A DNA stretch of 64,000 nt from Microcella sp. Lineage in GTDB: Bacteria; Actinomycetota; Actinomycetes; Actinomycetales; Microbacteriaceae. Under the pieces are notes generated by a model. It did not search any database. It was given only the letters and a program-made list of their open reading frames with translations, and was not told the DNA's origin. This document shows, piece after piece, positions 34,848 to 43,028 of this stretch. The stretch lies in the NCBI RefSeq assembly GCF_025808395.1, contig NZ_CP075524.1, positions 1,860,001 through 1,924,000 on the forward strand, in the 5' to 3' direction. Position numbers and translations under genes: made by a program. Every line of letters starts with the position of its first letter. Within the stretch, counting starts at the first letter, position 1.

Positions 34848-35569
34848 GCCCCGCGGTGTTCGGCCACGGGCACTTGCGGCTCTATTTGCTGTTTGTGCTC
34901 GATGAGCGGCCGATGCACGGCTACGAGATCATTCAGGCGTTGAGCGATCGCTTTGGCGGAACGTATGTTCCGTCGGCGGGCACGATCTACCCGCGGTTGG
35001 CGAAGCTTGAGTCTGAGGGTCTGGTGTCGAAAGAGTCTGATGGTCGCAAGACCGTCTACGCCTTGACCGACGCGGGGCGTGCTGAGTTGAACGACCGCCG
35101 CGACGAGCTCGACGGTATCGAGGCCGGGCTTGGTGATTCGGTGCGGCGTCTCGCCGATGAGGTGCGAGCCTCGGTCGGTGAGGCGATGGGCGCGTTGCGG
35201 GCTGAACTCGCCGCGGCTGCGCGCGAGGCGCGCGACGATGCTCGAACGGCGGGCACGTGGACTTCTGACACGCAGTGGGCGGCTCGGGCGGCGGATGCAG
35301 CCGGTGCCGCGGGTGCTGCTGCGGGCGCGGCTGCGGCCGAGGCTGTGCACGACGTGACGACGTCGATGCATTCGACGCTGCGCGAGTCTCGGTCTGACGC
35401 TCGTGCGCAGGTGCAACGCGCCGAGGTGCTGTTGGCCGAGTTTCGGCAAGACGTGCGCACCGAGTTGCGGTCGGCCGCGTCGCGCGGGTCGCTCGACTCG
35501 TCGACGATCGATGCCCTCGACTCGGGGCTGCGCGAGCTGCGCGCGAGCATCCTGAACCGACTGCACTGA
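34844..35569 (+). CDS. PadR-family transcriptional regulator
   Basis: A 241-aa PadR protein starting at GTG 34844 (4-bp overlap with DUF4097). The N-terminal winged helix covers about residues 8-85 (LRLYLLFVLDERPMHGYEII, then GTIYPRLAKLESEGLV). A long Ala/Arg/Asp-rich helical region follows (residues 90-235), probably a coiled coil for dimerisation, with a run of Ala/Gly near 155-175. Likely represses its own operon through the CGATATATCG sites. Confidence 0.9.
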   Translation: MSPAVFGHGHLRLYLLFVLDERPMHGYEIIQALSDRFGGTYVPSAGTIYPRLAKLESEGLVSKESDGRKTVYALTDAGRAELNDRRDELDGIEAGLGDSVRRLADEVRASVGEAMGALRAELAAAAREARDDARTAGTWTSDTQWAARAADAAGAAGAAAGAAAAEAVHDVTTSMHSTLRESRSDARAQVQRAEVLLAEFRQDVRTELRSAASRGSLDSSTIDALDSGLRELRASILNRLH

Positions 35570-35628
35570 ACCGGTCGCACCATTCTGACTGCACTGAGCG
35601 CGCGGGCGCGTAGCGCGAGCGGGGCCGC

Positions 35629-36285
35629 CTACTGGGCCCAGCGCAGCGGCAGGTAGAGGTCTTGCACGCGGTCGGCGACGGCCGTGTGATCGTTGCGCGT
35701 GTAGAGGCCGCAGGCGTCGACCGTGCAGTCGACGTTCTCGTCGGCGGCCGCAGGCAGTTCGATGTAGGCGGTGAAGGATCCGGCTGATCGGTCGTCGAAC
35801 CCTCGCGCGCCGAAGAGGCGCCAGGCGAAGGCCTCGTTGATCCAGTTCGAGGCGGCGTACTGCACGACCCCCTCGTCGAACTCTTCGACCTCTTGCGAGC
35901 CCACACCGCCGAGGCACGGGCCGGGCTTGCCATCGAGCTCGTCGGGCACGCGGCACACCGCCACGTAGATTCCCTGGTCGGGGTTGAACCCCGTGCCGCT
36001 CACGACCAGCCGGTCGCCAGCAGACACCGCCGACAGGTCGGGCTCGGCGCCAAACTCGTCGACGACGCTCAGCGTGCGGGTGCGCTCGTCGTCGCCCGTC
36101 GCCACCACCTCAGTGAAGAACACACCATCGGCGACGCGCGCCTGCCCCGAGCTGCCCTGCGGCTGGTGCGTGAGAATCGGCACGACGACCGCCGCGACGA
36201 GCACGAGCAACGCCACGACCACCCCCGCGACGACCCACGGCCACCGTCGACGACGGCGCGGCGAAACGGCGGGGGACTGGGTCAC
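35629..36285 (-). CDS. membrane-anchored extracytoplasmic protein
   Basis: A 218-aa protein. Start GTG 36285 is chosen because TACACT lies exactly 6 nt upstream (leaderless pattern); the long in-frame extension is the shadow of the arsR-SRPBCC genes. An Arg-rich cytoplasmic N-terminus (PRRRRRW) precedes one membrane helix (WPWVVAGVVVALLVLVAAVV), and the C-terminal 170 residues are outside. DRLVVSGTGFNPDQGIYVAVC resembles the beta-sandwich opening of neocarzinostatin-like secreted domains, and paired Cys residues (CRVPD and PCLGG; CTVDACG) could form disulfides. Function unknown. Confidence 0.65.
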   Translation of the reverse strand: MTQSPAVSPRRRRRWPWVVAGVVVALLVLVAAVVVPILTHQPQGSSGQARVADGVFFTEVVATGDDERTRTLSVVDEFGAEPDLSAVSAGDRLVVSGTGFNPDQGIYVAVCRVPDELDGKPGPCLGGVGSQEVEEFDEGVVQYAASNWINEAFAWRLFGARGFDDRSAGSFTAYIELPAAADENVDCTVDACGLYTRNDHTAVADRVQDLYLPLRWAQ

Positions 36286-36364
36286 CTCGCCAGTGTATTG
36301 AGCGAACCGCGGCAGAGCATGGGCCGAACGTCCCGCGACCGGGCAGCGCCACCACGAGCGCCGC

Positions 36365-36415
36365 TTGACATTCACGCATCGCGCACTATGGTTAAGCATC
36401 CGCTTAATTAAGGAG
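36365..36415 (+). promoter_or_regulatory. promoter and operator of the arsR-SRPBCC operon
   Basis: TTGACA (36365-36370) and TATGGT (36387-36392) are spaced 16 bp. A palindrome TTAAGC-ATCC-GCTTAA at 36392-36407 begins at the last base of the -10, positioned for repression by the encoded ArsR protein. AAGGAG at 36410-36415 is the Shine-Dalgarno sequence for ATG 36424. This gene has a clear leader, unlike several neighbours. Confidence 0.6.
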
Positions 36416-36423
36416 TTAGCGAA

Positions 36424-36780
36424 ATGGATGTCGAGACGCAGTTGACCCAGGTGTTCTCCGCGCTCGCCGACCCCACGCGGCGTCGCATCTTGTCCCAACT
36501 CGCGACCGGCCCTGCGCGCGTGGGCGACGTTGCCGCGCAGTTCGACGTGAGCCCTCCGGCGATCTCGCAACACCTCAAAGTGCTCGAGCGCGCGGGCCTC
36601 GTCTCGCGCACGGCGCAGGCGCAGTGGCGCACGCTGTCGCTGCAGACCGAGCCGCTCGAGCAGGCCTCGGCCTGGGTCGACGCGCAGCGCCGCGAGTGGA
36701 ACCTGCGACTCGACGCTCTCGAGAAGCATCTCGAGACCATGAAGCACGCCACCACGACCCCTCAGAAGGAGCCATCATGA
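36424..36780 (+). CDS. ArsR-family regulator (SRPBCC-linked)
   Basis: A 118-aa winged-helix protein: FSALADPTRRRILSQLATGP (residues 11-30), recognition helix VSPPAISQHLKVLERAGLVS. No metal-binding Cys; this subgroup always precedes an SRPBCC/AHSA1 gene and is thought to sense a small organic ligand bound by that partner or by itself. Stop overlaps the next start (ATGA). The palindrome at 36392-36407 is the candidate operator. Confidence 0.92.
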   Translation: MDVETQLTQVFSALADPTRRRILSQLATGPARVGDVAAQFDVSPPAISQHLKVLERAGLVSRTAQAQWRTLSLQTEPLEQASAWVDAQRREWNLRLDALEKHLETMKHATTTPQKEPS

Positions 36781-37238
36781 CCACCTCAGCAGCGACGACC
36801 GGAGAGTTCACCATCACCCGCACGTTCGACGCCCCGCGCGAACTCGTCTGGCGGGCCTGGACCGACGAGGGCGAACTCGCCCAGTGGTTGCACCCCTTCG
36901 GCGTCACCACCGACTCGGTCTCGTTCGACGTCAGGGTCGGCGGCCGCTACACCTACACGATGACGAACGTCGAGACGGGAGACACCTACCCGACCGGCGG
37001 GCAGTACGTCGAGATCGAGCCGTTCGATCGCCTCGTCTTCTCGTGGGGTGAACCTGACGCCCACGTCGATGAAGCGCCGCGCATCACACTCACCTTCATT
37101 GACCGCGGCGAGCAGACCGAGCTCGTCTTCCACTTGCGCGGCTACGACGGCACGCCCGGCGACGGCTTCGTCTACGACGGCTGGGACGAAGCGCTGACGA
37201 ACATGCAGCGGCACTTGGCCGGTGAGCCCCTGGGGTAA
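36777..37238 (+). CDS. SRPBCC/AHSA1-type ligand-binding protein
   Basis: A 153-aa START-like protein. FTITRTFDAPRELVWRAWTD and the following LAQWLHP are the AHSA1 opening, then the beta-sheet (GGRYTYTMTNVETGDTY, DRLVFSW, RITLTFIDRGEQTELVF) and the C-terminal helix (YDGWDEALTNMQRHL). The fold forms a hydrophobic pocket; ligand unknown. Translationally coupled to the upstream regulator. Confidence 0.9.
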   Translation: MTTSAATTGEFTITRTFDAPRELVWRAWTDEGELAQWLHPFGVTTDSVSFDVRVGGRYTYTMTNVETGDTYPTGGQYVEIEPFDRLVFSWGEPDAHVDEAPRITLTFIDRGEQTELVFHLRGYDGTPGDGFVYDGWDEALTNMQRHLAGEPLG

Positions 37239-37326
37239 CCGTCGGTCACCAAGGGCTCTGCCTTCGGCGTCATCGAACCCGAGTGTTCCCCACGACGTTG
37301 CTTAACGAGCGATCGATCCCGGATCG

Positions 37327-37842
37327 TCAACTGCCCTGGTCGTGAGGTTTGACGGTGTGGTCGTGAGAAGACGGCTGGAATCCGAGGGACAGGTAGAGCG
37401 CTTTGGCTTGTGGTGCGGAGTCGTCGACCCGGAGGGCGATGCGCGTACGCAGAGCGTTTTGCACCCTCTGCACCAGCAAGCGCCCCAGCCCCATGCGGCG
37501 GTGTGGGGGCGTGACGAACAGCTCGAGGATGAATGCTCCGCGCGGCACGTTGTCCCAGGGAGGGTCTTCGACCGTCACGATCGCCCCGGCCAGTTCGTTG
37601 CCCACCCAAACGCCAAGAGAAGCGTTCGCGAGCAACCGCCCGTACTCGCCTGCCCAGGTGAGGTCAATCTCGGAGCGCGCCTCGGCCGCGGTCATCTCGT
37701 GCGGAGACCCGACGTAAGCCTGGTGATAGGCGTTCGCCAACTCATCGAGACGTGTCGGAGAGAGCGACCGGAGCAACGTTCCTTCCGCGAGCGGCACGCG
37801 TATGAATTCGCGCGGTTCGCAGATGAAGAGAGCATTGGCCAC
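37327..37842 (-). CDS. GNAT family N-acetyltransferase
   Basis: A 171-aa GNAT starting at GTG 37842, with TAGGCT exactly 6 nt upstream (leaderless). GAFILELFVTPPHRRMGLGRLLVQ carries strand beta-4 and the acetyl-CoA loop RRMGLG (near residue 117); ALRVDDSAPQAKALYLSLGF is the C-terminal acetyltransferase motif (near 137-157). Substrate unknown. Confidence 0.85.
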   Translation of the reverse strand: MANALFICEPREFIRVPLAEGTLLRSLSPTRLDELANAYHQAYVGSPHEMTAAEARSEIDLTWAGEYGRLLANASLGVWVGNELAGAIVTVEDPPWDNVPRGAFILELFVTPPHRRMGLGRLLVQRVQNALRTRIALRVDDSAPQAKALYLSLGFQPSSHDHTVKPHDQGS

Positions 37843-37920
37843 GTGACCAGCCTAGGAGGGCGTGTGGATGGTCAGCCCACGATCTCCCGTGAACCCACGC
37901 CCCGCAAGTAGGCTGGCGCG

Positions 37921-38361
37921 GTGACAGCACCGGCGAGCTTGAAGGCGGGCGCGAGCCCTCTCGACCTGCTCGCGGTCTTCGCCGGTGGCCTCGTCGGCAC
38001 CACCCTGCGCGTGCTCGTCGACCTGGCCCTGCCGCACGGCCTGCGGGCTTTCGCCCTCAGCACCCTGCTCGTCAACGTGGTCGGAGCCTTCGTGCTCGGG
38101 CTGCTCGTCGCCGCACTCTGGCAGCGCGTGCCGGGGTGGGCCCGCGTGGGGCTCGGCCCGGGCATCCTGGGCACCTTCACCACCTTCTCGGCGCTCGCCT
38201 ATTCGATCGTCGCCCTCACGCAAGACGGCGACGCGCTGGGGGCCGTGCTGTCGATCGTGCTGAGCCTCGGGCTCGGGATGCTCTCCGCCTGGGCAGGCCT
38301 CGTGCTCGGTGCCCGGCTGGGGCATCGACAGCCGCCCGACCTGGACGAGGCCGAGACGTGA
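37921..38361 (+). CDS. crcB: fluoride ion channel CrcB/Fluc, subunit 1
   Basis: A 146-aa four-helix protein. GTG 37921 has TAGGCT 6 nt upstream (leaderless). Family motifs: FAGGLVGTTLR (helix 1), LLVNVVGAFVLG (helix 2, with the channel Asn), and GPGILGTFTTFSALAYS (the TTFS break in helix 3). Fluc channels export F- passively as dual-topology dimers; tandem crcB genes encode heterodimer halves of fixed opposite topology. Stop overlaps the second gene (GTGA). No fluoride riboswitch is visible, consistent with the absent leader. Confidence 0.92.
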   Translation: MTAPASLKAGASPLDLLAVFAGGLVGTTLRVLVDLALPHGLRAFALSTLLVNVVGAFVLGLLVAALWQRVPGWARVGLGPGILGTFTTFSALAYSIVALTQDGDALGAVLSIVLSLGLGMLSAWAGLVLGARLGHRQPPDLDEAET

Positions 38362-38723
38362 CCCCCCTCGTGCTGCTCGCCGTCGCCGTGGGCGGAGCCC
38401 TCGGCGCCGTGCTGCGTCAACTCACCTCGGTGGCCCTCGCGGGCCGAGGCCGCATTCCGTGGGGCGTGGCCGTGGTCAACGTCGTCGGCTCGTTCATCGC
38501 GGGAGCCGCGCTCGGCCTGCCCCTCGACCCCACCGTGCAACTCATCATCTTCAGCGGCCTGTGCGGAGGCCTCACCACCTTCAGCTCGCTCGCCGTCGAG
38601 ACCGTGCAGCTCGTCCTCGACGGCAAGCACCGCGCCGCAATCGCGAGCGTCACGCTCAACTTCATGGTCGGCGTGCCCGCCGCCCTGCTCGGGTTCGTGC
38701 TCGGCGCGCTCGTCGTCGCGTAG
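38358..38723 (+). CDS. crcB: fluoride ion channel CrcB/Fluc, subunit 2
   Basis: A 121-aa Fluc subunit starting at GTG 38358. Motifs: VGGALGAVLRQL (helix 1), VNVVGSFIAGAALG (helix 2) and GLCGGLTTFSSLAVET (helix 3). It forms the partner of the upstream subunit. Its first 64 codon-spanning bases (38362-38425) are identical to the paralogue at 58544-58607, while the rest differs, suggesting gene conversion or strong constraint. Confidence 0.93.
   Translation: MTPLVLLAVAVGGALGAVLRQLTSVALAGRGRIPWGVAVVNVVGSFIAGAALGLPLDPTVQLIIFSGLCGGLTTFSSLAVETVQLVLDGKHRAAIASVTLNFMVGVPAALLGFVLGALVVA
38362..38425 (+). repeat. 64-bp exact direct repeat, copy 1 (crcB)
   Basis: Identical to 58544-58607 across 64 bases inside the two second-subunit crcB genes; flanking sequence diverges on both sides. 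The two copies are 20.2 kb apart in the same orientation and bracket the sugar-catabolism island. Confidence 0.85.
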
Positions 38724-38731
38724 CGCGAACG

Positions 38732-40003
38732 CTAGCTGCGCCCGAACTCCACGCGGTAGTCGCTGATGTACACGTGCTCGTCATCCTTCATGTCTTTGAA
38801 GTACAACCGAGCCTCAGCGCCGAGCCGCAAGCACGTGCGCTTCGCCTGCAAGTCTTCAGCCGAGTCGGTCGGCTGCAGCGACGGGTACCAGAGGGTGTGC
38901 CCCGGTCGGTGGATGACGCGCACGGGCGTCGACCACTGCTGCGCGTTGTCGCCGACCCCGAGGTCACGATTGGGGTTGATCGACACGAAGAGACTGTCGC
39001 CCACCCAGAAGCTGCCGTCGACGCGGCCGAGCATCATCACCCACACCTGCAGGTGCTCGTTCCAGCTGACCGAGGGGCCCCAATAGTAGAGCTCGTCGCC
39101 TTGCGACACAGCGCCACCACCCTCAGACGTCGGGATGCGCAGGCTCGCGATGGGCTGCCCCACGCCGTCCCACGGCGCATCGAAGGCGGTGCCGCTCCAC
39201 CGACGTGCGGCGCCGGTCGGAGCATCCAAGTCGGCCAAGGGCACGCGCGCGACGCTCACGCACTGCGCTGCCGCCTCGGTCTCGCGATCCCATGTCGACG
39301 CATCCCACGCCTCGGGGTAGGCGTACTCGCCGAAGAAGACATACAGGTGATCACCCGACGCGACGGCGCTCGGGTCGCCGACCCCACCCGGAAAACAGTT
39401 GTTGCGATTGACGGGCAGCCGAATCATGCGGTCGTCGCGGTCTTCGAGCAGAATGCCGTGGTTCGTCCAGCTCTCGCCGCCGTCGGTCGACTTCATGATG
39501 CCGATGCGCGGCACCGCCTGCACGCCCTCGGGCCCGGTCAGCCCGGGGGGCCAGTCGACGTCGCGGTAGCCCTCGCCGGTCTCTTCCTGATACGGCAGCG
39601 TCGAGGGGTAGTTCTCGTTGTGATACAGCGCGTAGAGCGTGCGGCCCGACTCGTCGGCGGGGTCTTGGTAGATCGTCTCGAACCACACGGCTCCGTGCAG
39701 CCCCGGCTCTCCGGGCGGCGTGTTCGGGGGCAGCGCCGGCTCGGTGAACTCGTGCGACTCTCGCGCGAACGCCTCAGCGACGGTCGCGCCGCCCGCGAAC
39801 TTCAGTTCGCGCGCGTCACCCCACAACGGGTCTTCGCCGTACTTTCCCGGAAAGATGCGAAACTCGTCGCCCACCCACGCGGTCGCCATGTTGCAGTCGA
39901 CGAAGCTCGCGAAGGTGACGCGCTCGGTGGGCACGAGCGTCAACGTGATGCCGTCGACGCCCGTGTCGATGATGGTCGGTTCGGTGCGGCTGGTCTCGCT
40001 CAT
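38732..40003 (-). CDS. sialidase-like beta-propeller protein, putative glycoside hydrolase
   Basis: A 423-aa protein with no signal peptide. It contains an Asp-box (STDGGESWTNHG, near residue 168) and further strand-turn repeats with aromatic and acidic residues (VWFETIYQDP, YVFFGEYAYPEAWD, VWVMMLGRVDGSFW, VYISDYRVEF), suggesting a five- or six-bladed propeller like GH33/GH43-type proteins. Family not recognised with certainty. The start ATG 40003 is preceded by TAGGAG; that site overlaps a 17-bp half-copy (40008-40024) of the family B repeat arm. Being last in the GH36-GH38-GH2 run suggests a cytoplasmic glycosidase, phosphorylase or lyase for the same glycan. Confidence 0.55.
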   Translation of the reverse strand: MSETSRTEPTIIDTGVDGITLTLVPTERVTFASFVDCNMATAWVGDEFRIFPGKYGEDPLWGDARELKFAGGATVAEAFARESHEFTEPALPPNTPPGEPGLHGAVWFETIYQDPADESGRTLYALYHNENYPSTLPYQEETGEGYRDVDWPPGLTGPEGVQAVPRIGIMKSTDGGESWTNHGILLEDRDDRMIRLPVNRNNCFPGGVGDPSAVASGDHLYVFFGEYAYPEAWDASTWDRETEAAAQCVSVARVPLADLDAPTGAARRWSGTAFDAPWDGVGQPIASLRIPTSEGGGAVSQGDELYYWGPSVSWNEHLQVWVMMLGRVDGSFWVGDSLFVSINPNRDLGVGDNAQQWSTPVRVIHRPGHTLWYPSLQPTDSAEDLQAKRTCLRLGAEARLYFKDMKDDEHVYISDYRVEFGRS

Positions 40004-40007
40004 GAGG

Positions 40008-40024
40008 CTCCTACAGTTCGGGAG
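40008..40024. repeat. half-site of family B repeat
   Basis: CTCCTACAGTTCGGGAG matches the right arm of the palindromes at 23660-23679 exactly over 17 bases. No complementary arm is nearby. It supplies the Shine-Dalgarno region of the beta-propeller gene on the minus strand. Confidence 0.5.
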
Positions 40025-40064
40025 TTTCTGACAGGGAATACAGACAGGTCACGCACACGGGTGG

Positions 40065-43028
40065 TCATGCGACGGTGAACCGGATGCTCGCCCGCACGTC
40101 ACGCGCAGCGAGCCGATACTGCGGCAGCACTCCGGGCCCGCACGCGGCCGTGCCCACCCCGTGCTGCGCGAGGTCAAGCACCACGTGCGTGCGGCCGTCG
40201 CCGCGCAGCAGATGATCGTGGGTCGTCGCGGCAACCGTTTCGGTCGACCACCGCCGCACCGTCAGCGCGACACCGTCAGGCGCCTCGACCTCGAGCGCCG
40301 CGCCGGCCGCCTCGACCCGAGCCCACTGCACGTCGCCCCGCGCCCCCGACTCTTGCGGACGCACCGTGCGCTCATGCACCTCGTCGAGCGAGCGGTCGAA
40401 CCAGCCCCAGTGCGCGGCCTGACCCGTGTCGGGATACGCCGGGCCCGGCCCACGGCCGAACCACTGCACGCGCTCAGCAACACCGGGTAGCGCGAACGAG
40501 ATGCCCACGCGCGCCCACTCGACAGCCTGCTCGCCGGCGATGAGCGGCAGCACCTCGACGTCGAGCTGCAGCCCGTCGGGTGCGGCAGTCCAACGGCACC
40601 GCAACTGCACGGCGACATCCGTCGCCGCGGCGCCGACGCGCGTCACGACTTCGACGTGCTCGGCCGTGCGGTCGATCGAGACCAGCCGTGACACGAGGCG
40701 GTCGAGCCCGAGCGCCGCCCAGTGGTCGGCGTCTGAGGGCGCCCCGGCGCGATCCCACCCCGCACCGAAGTCGTTGTCGATGGGCGCCCGCCACAGCTCG
40801 AGTCGCCAGGCCTCGACCGGCTGGGCCCCGAACGCCGTGACCGCCCCCGTCGCCTCGTCGAGGTGCAGCTCATCGAGCGTCAGCCCCGCCGGGTCGGGCA
40901 GGCCGGCCGGCCGCGCCCGCTCGGGCGCGACCGTCACGAGTTGCGCGCGCGAGACGACGTGCCCGGCCTCGGCCCACGCGGTCGCCGAGCGCTCGACGAG
41001 CTCGACCGTGGCGACCCCGCCCGACGCGACAGCACCGAGCAGCTCGTCCGGCAACGGCAGCGTCACCGTGCCGCGCGGCCCGACGGGCTCATGCTCGATC
41101 GACCCCGAGGCGACGGGCCCCGCGGCCGATTCGACGCGCCACTGCAGCGCGAATCGGCCGGTGTCGGTGTGGTCGAGTCGACTGCGCAGGTGCAGCAACC
41201 CAGCATCAGCATCCACCGTCAGCACCACGGGGGCGAAGACGGCCGCGAGATCGGCGAGCTGCGCGCGCGGGGTGCGGTCAGCGGCGATGAGACCGTCGAT
41301 GACGAAGTTGCCGTCGTGCACGACCTCGCCGAAGTCGCCGCCGTAGAACGTGCCGACGGTTCCATCGGGCAGGGTGCGGTGGATGCCGTGCTCGAGCCAC
41401 TCCCACACGAAGCCGCCCATGAGGCGCGGGTATCGGTCGAACAGCTCTTGATATTCGGTCATGCCCCCGGGGCCCGTGCCCATCGCGTGCACGTACTCGC
41501 ACAGCACGAACGGCATCGCGCGCCGGCGCGCATCGAGTGCCGCTGCGTCGTCGTCTGGGCCGAGCGTCAGCCACTCGTTCGCGGCGAGCGGCGTCTCGGC
41601 GCGCTGCCCGATCTGCTCGACCTCAGCGTGCGAGGCATACATGCGGCTGTAGACGTCGACGTCTCGGCACGCGAGATCGCCCTCGTAGTGCAGCGCACGA
41701 GTCGCGTCACGCCCGCGAATCTCGGCGGCCATGGCGGCAAGGTTCTGCCCCGTGCCGGCCTCGTTGCCGAGCGACCACATGATGATCGAGGGGTGGTTCT
41801 TGTCGCGCTCGACCATGCGCGCTGCGCGGTCGCGCAAGGTCGCCTGCCACGCCACATCGTCGGTGGGGTTGCCGCGCCAGCCGATGTCGCCGAAGCCGTG
41901 CGTCTCGAGGTCGCACTCGTCGATCACCCAGAAGCCGAGCTCGTCGGCGAGGTCGAGCAGCTCGCTCGACGGCGGGTAGTGGGCGGTGCGAATCGCGTTG
42001 ACGTTGTGCTGCTTCATGAGGTGCAGGTCGCGTTCGAGCGTCTCGCGCGGCACCGCGCGACCGTAGTCGGGGTGGTGTTCGTGCCGGTTGACGCCGCGCA
42101 GCTGCACGGGTGCACCGTTCACCGTGAAGACGCCGTCGACGATCGCCACCGAGCGAAATCCGATACGGGTCTCGACGCGCTCGTGCGGCGTCGACACCCG
42201 CAGGGTGTACAGCTGGGGGCTCTCGGCCGACCACGGCAGAGCATCCGCCACCGGCACCTCGACACCGGGCGTCACCGTCAGCCCCAGCTCGACCACCTCG
42301 ATCGAGACTCCGGATGCCGCGCTCACGTCAACCCGCAGGCTCGCGCCGTTCGGCCCCCACGCCGCCACCGCGCGCACGTCGTCGATGGCGAGTTCGGGCC
42401 GCTCGCGCAGCGTGACGGAGCGGATGATGCCGGGGTTCCACCACTCGTCTTGATCTTCGACGTACGAGTGAGCGCTGAAGGTGTGCACGCGCACGGCGAG
42501 CACGTTGTCGGCCGCAAGCAGCCCGCTCACGTCGAACTCGGTCGGCAGGCGGCTGCCGCGCGTCGAGCCCACAAAGGTGCCGTTGAGCCACACGTCGCCC
42601 GCGCCCTCGAGGCCCTCGAATCGCAGGTGAGCGCGCTCGGGCACGGCGGCGAGTGCGAACCGCAGCCGGTGGTCGGCGACGGGGTTCGCGTCTGGCGGGT
42701 GCGGAGGGTCGATCGCGAACGGGTACTTGACGTTCGTGTAGGCAGGGGCGCCGTGCGGCCCACCAACCGTCTCGTCGTGAATGGGCATCGTGAAGCTCGA
42801 CGGCACGGCGATCGTGCCCCAGTCGCTGTCATCGACGTCGAGGCGCTCGATGCCAACCGACGCGGCCGCTGCCGACGGCGCCCACCTGAAGCGCCACTGC
42901 CCGTCGAGCGAGACGACGCGCGCGTCGGTGCTCACCGTCGCGACGGGCGGCAGCGCGCCGGGCGCCGGGTTCGGGTCGGCGAGCGGGTGCGGCGCGACCG
43001 GGTGAGACACTGCGGGGCGCTCGCTCAT
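40065..43028 (-). CDS. beta-galactosidase, GH2 family
   Basis: A 987-aa LacZ-type enzyme. Start ATG 43028 overlaps the upstream mannosidase stop (ATGA). The sugar-binding N-terminal jelly roll begins near residue 40 (VVSLDGQWRFRWAPS), the TIM barrel contains RGVNRHEHHP, the acid/base Glu in MWSLGNEAG (near residue 430) and the nucleophile Glu in VLCEYVHAMG (near residue 512). The C-terminal small-chain domain ends at about 985 (AARDVRASIRF). Hydrolyses beta-galactosides or related beta-glycosides after import, in the cytoplasm (no signal peptide). Confidence 0.93.
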   Translation of the reverse strand: MSERPAVSHPVAPHPLADPNPAPGALPPVATVSTDARVVSLDGQWRFRWAPSAAAASVGIERLDVDDSDWGTIAVPSSFTMPIHDETVGGPHGAPAYTNVKYPFAIDPPHPPDANPVADHRLRFALAAVPERAHLRFEGLEGAGDVWLNGTFVGSTRGSRLPTEFDVSGLLAADNVLAVRVHTFSAHSYVEDQDEWWNPGIIRSVTLRERPELAIDDVRAVAAWGPNGASLRVDVSAASGVSIEVVELGLTVTPGVEVPVADALPWSAESPQLYTLRVSTPHERVETRIGFRSVAIVDGVFTVNGAPVQLRGVNRHEHHPDYGRAVPRETLERDLHLMKQHNVNAIRTAHYPPSSELLDLADELGFWVIDECDLETHGFGDIGWRGNPTDDVAWQATLRDRAARMVERDKNHPSIIMWSLGNEAGTGQNLAAMAAEIRGRDATRALHYEGDLACRDVDVYSRMYASHAEVEQIGQRAETPLAANEWLTLGPDDDAAALDARRRAMPFVLCEYVHAMGTGPGGMTEYQELFDRYPRLMGGFVWEWLEHGIHRTLPDGTVGTFYGGDFGEVVHDGNFVIDGLIAADRTPRAQLADLAAVFAPVVLTVDADAGLLHLRSRLDHTDTGRFALQWRVESAAGPVASGSIEHEPVGPRGTVTLPLPDELLGAVASGGVATVELVERSATAWAEAGHVVSRAQLVTVAPERARPAGLPDPAGLTLDELHLDEATGAVTAFGAQPVEAWRLELWRAPIDNDFGAGWDRAGAPSDADHWAALGLDRLVSRLVSIDRTAEHVEVVTRVGAAATDVAVQLRCRWTAAPDGLQLDVEVLPLIAGEQAVEWARVGISFALPGVAERVQWFGRGPGPAYPDTGQAAHWGWFDRSLDEVHERTVRPQESGARGDVQWARVEAAGAALEVEAPDGVALTVRRWSTETVAATTHDHLLRGDGRTHVVLDLAQHGVGTAACGPGVLPQYRLAARDVRASIRFTVA

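Noticed and set aside
37861..37920. Fluoride riboswitch upstream of crcB
   Set aside because: No crcB-motif pseudoknot elements are recognisable, and the TAGGCT box 6 nt before the GTG leaves no room for a leader.
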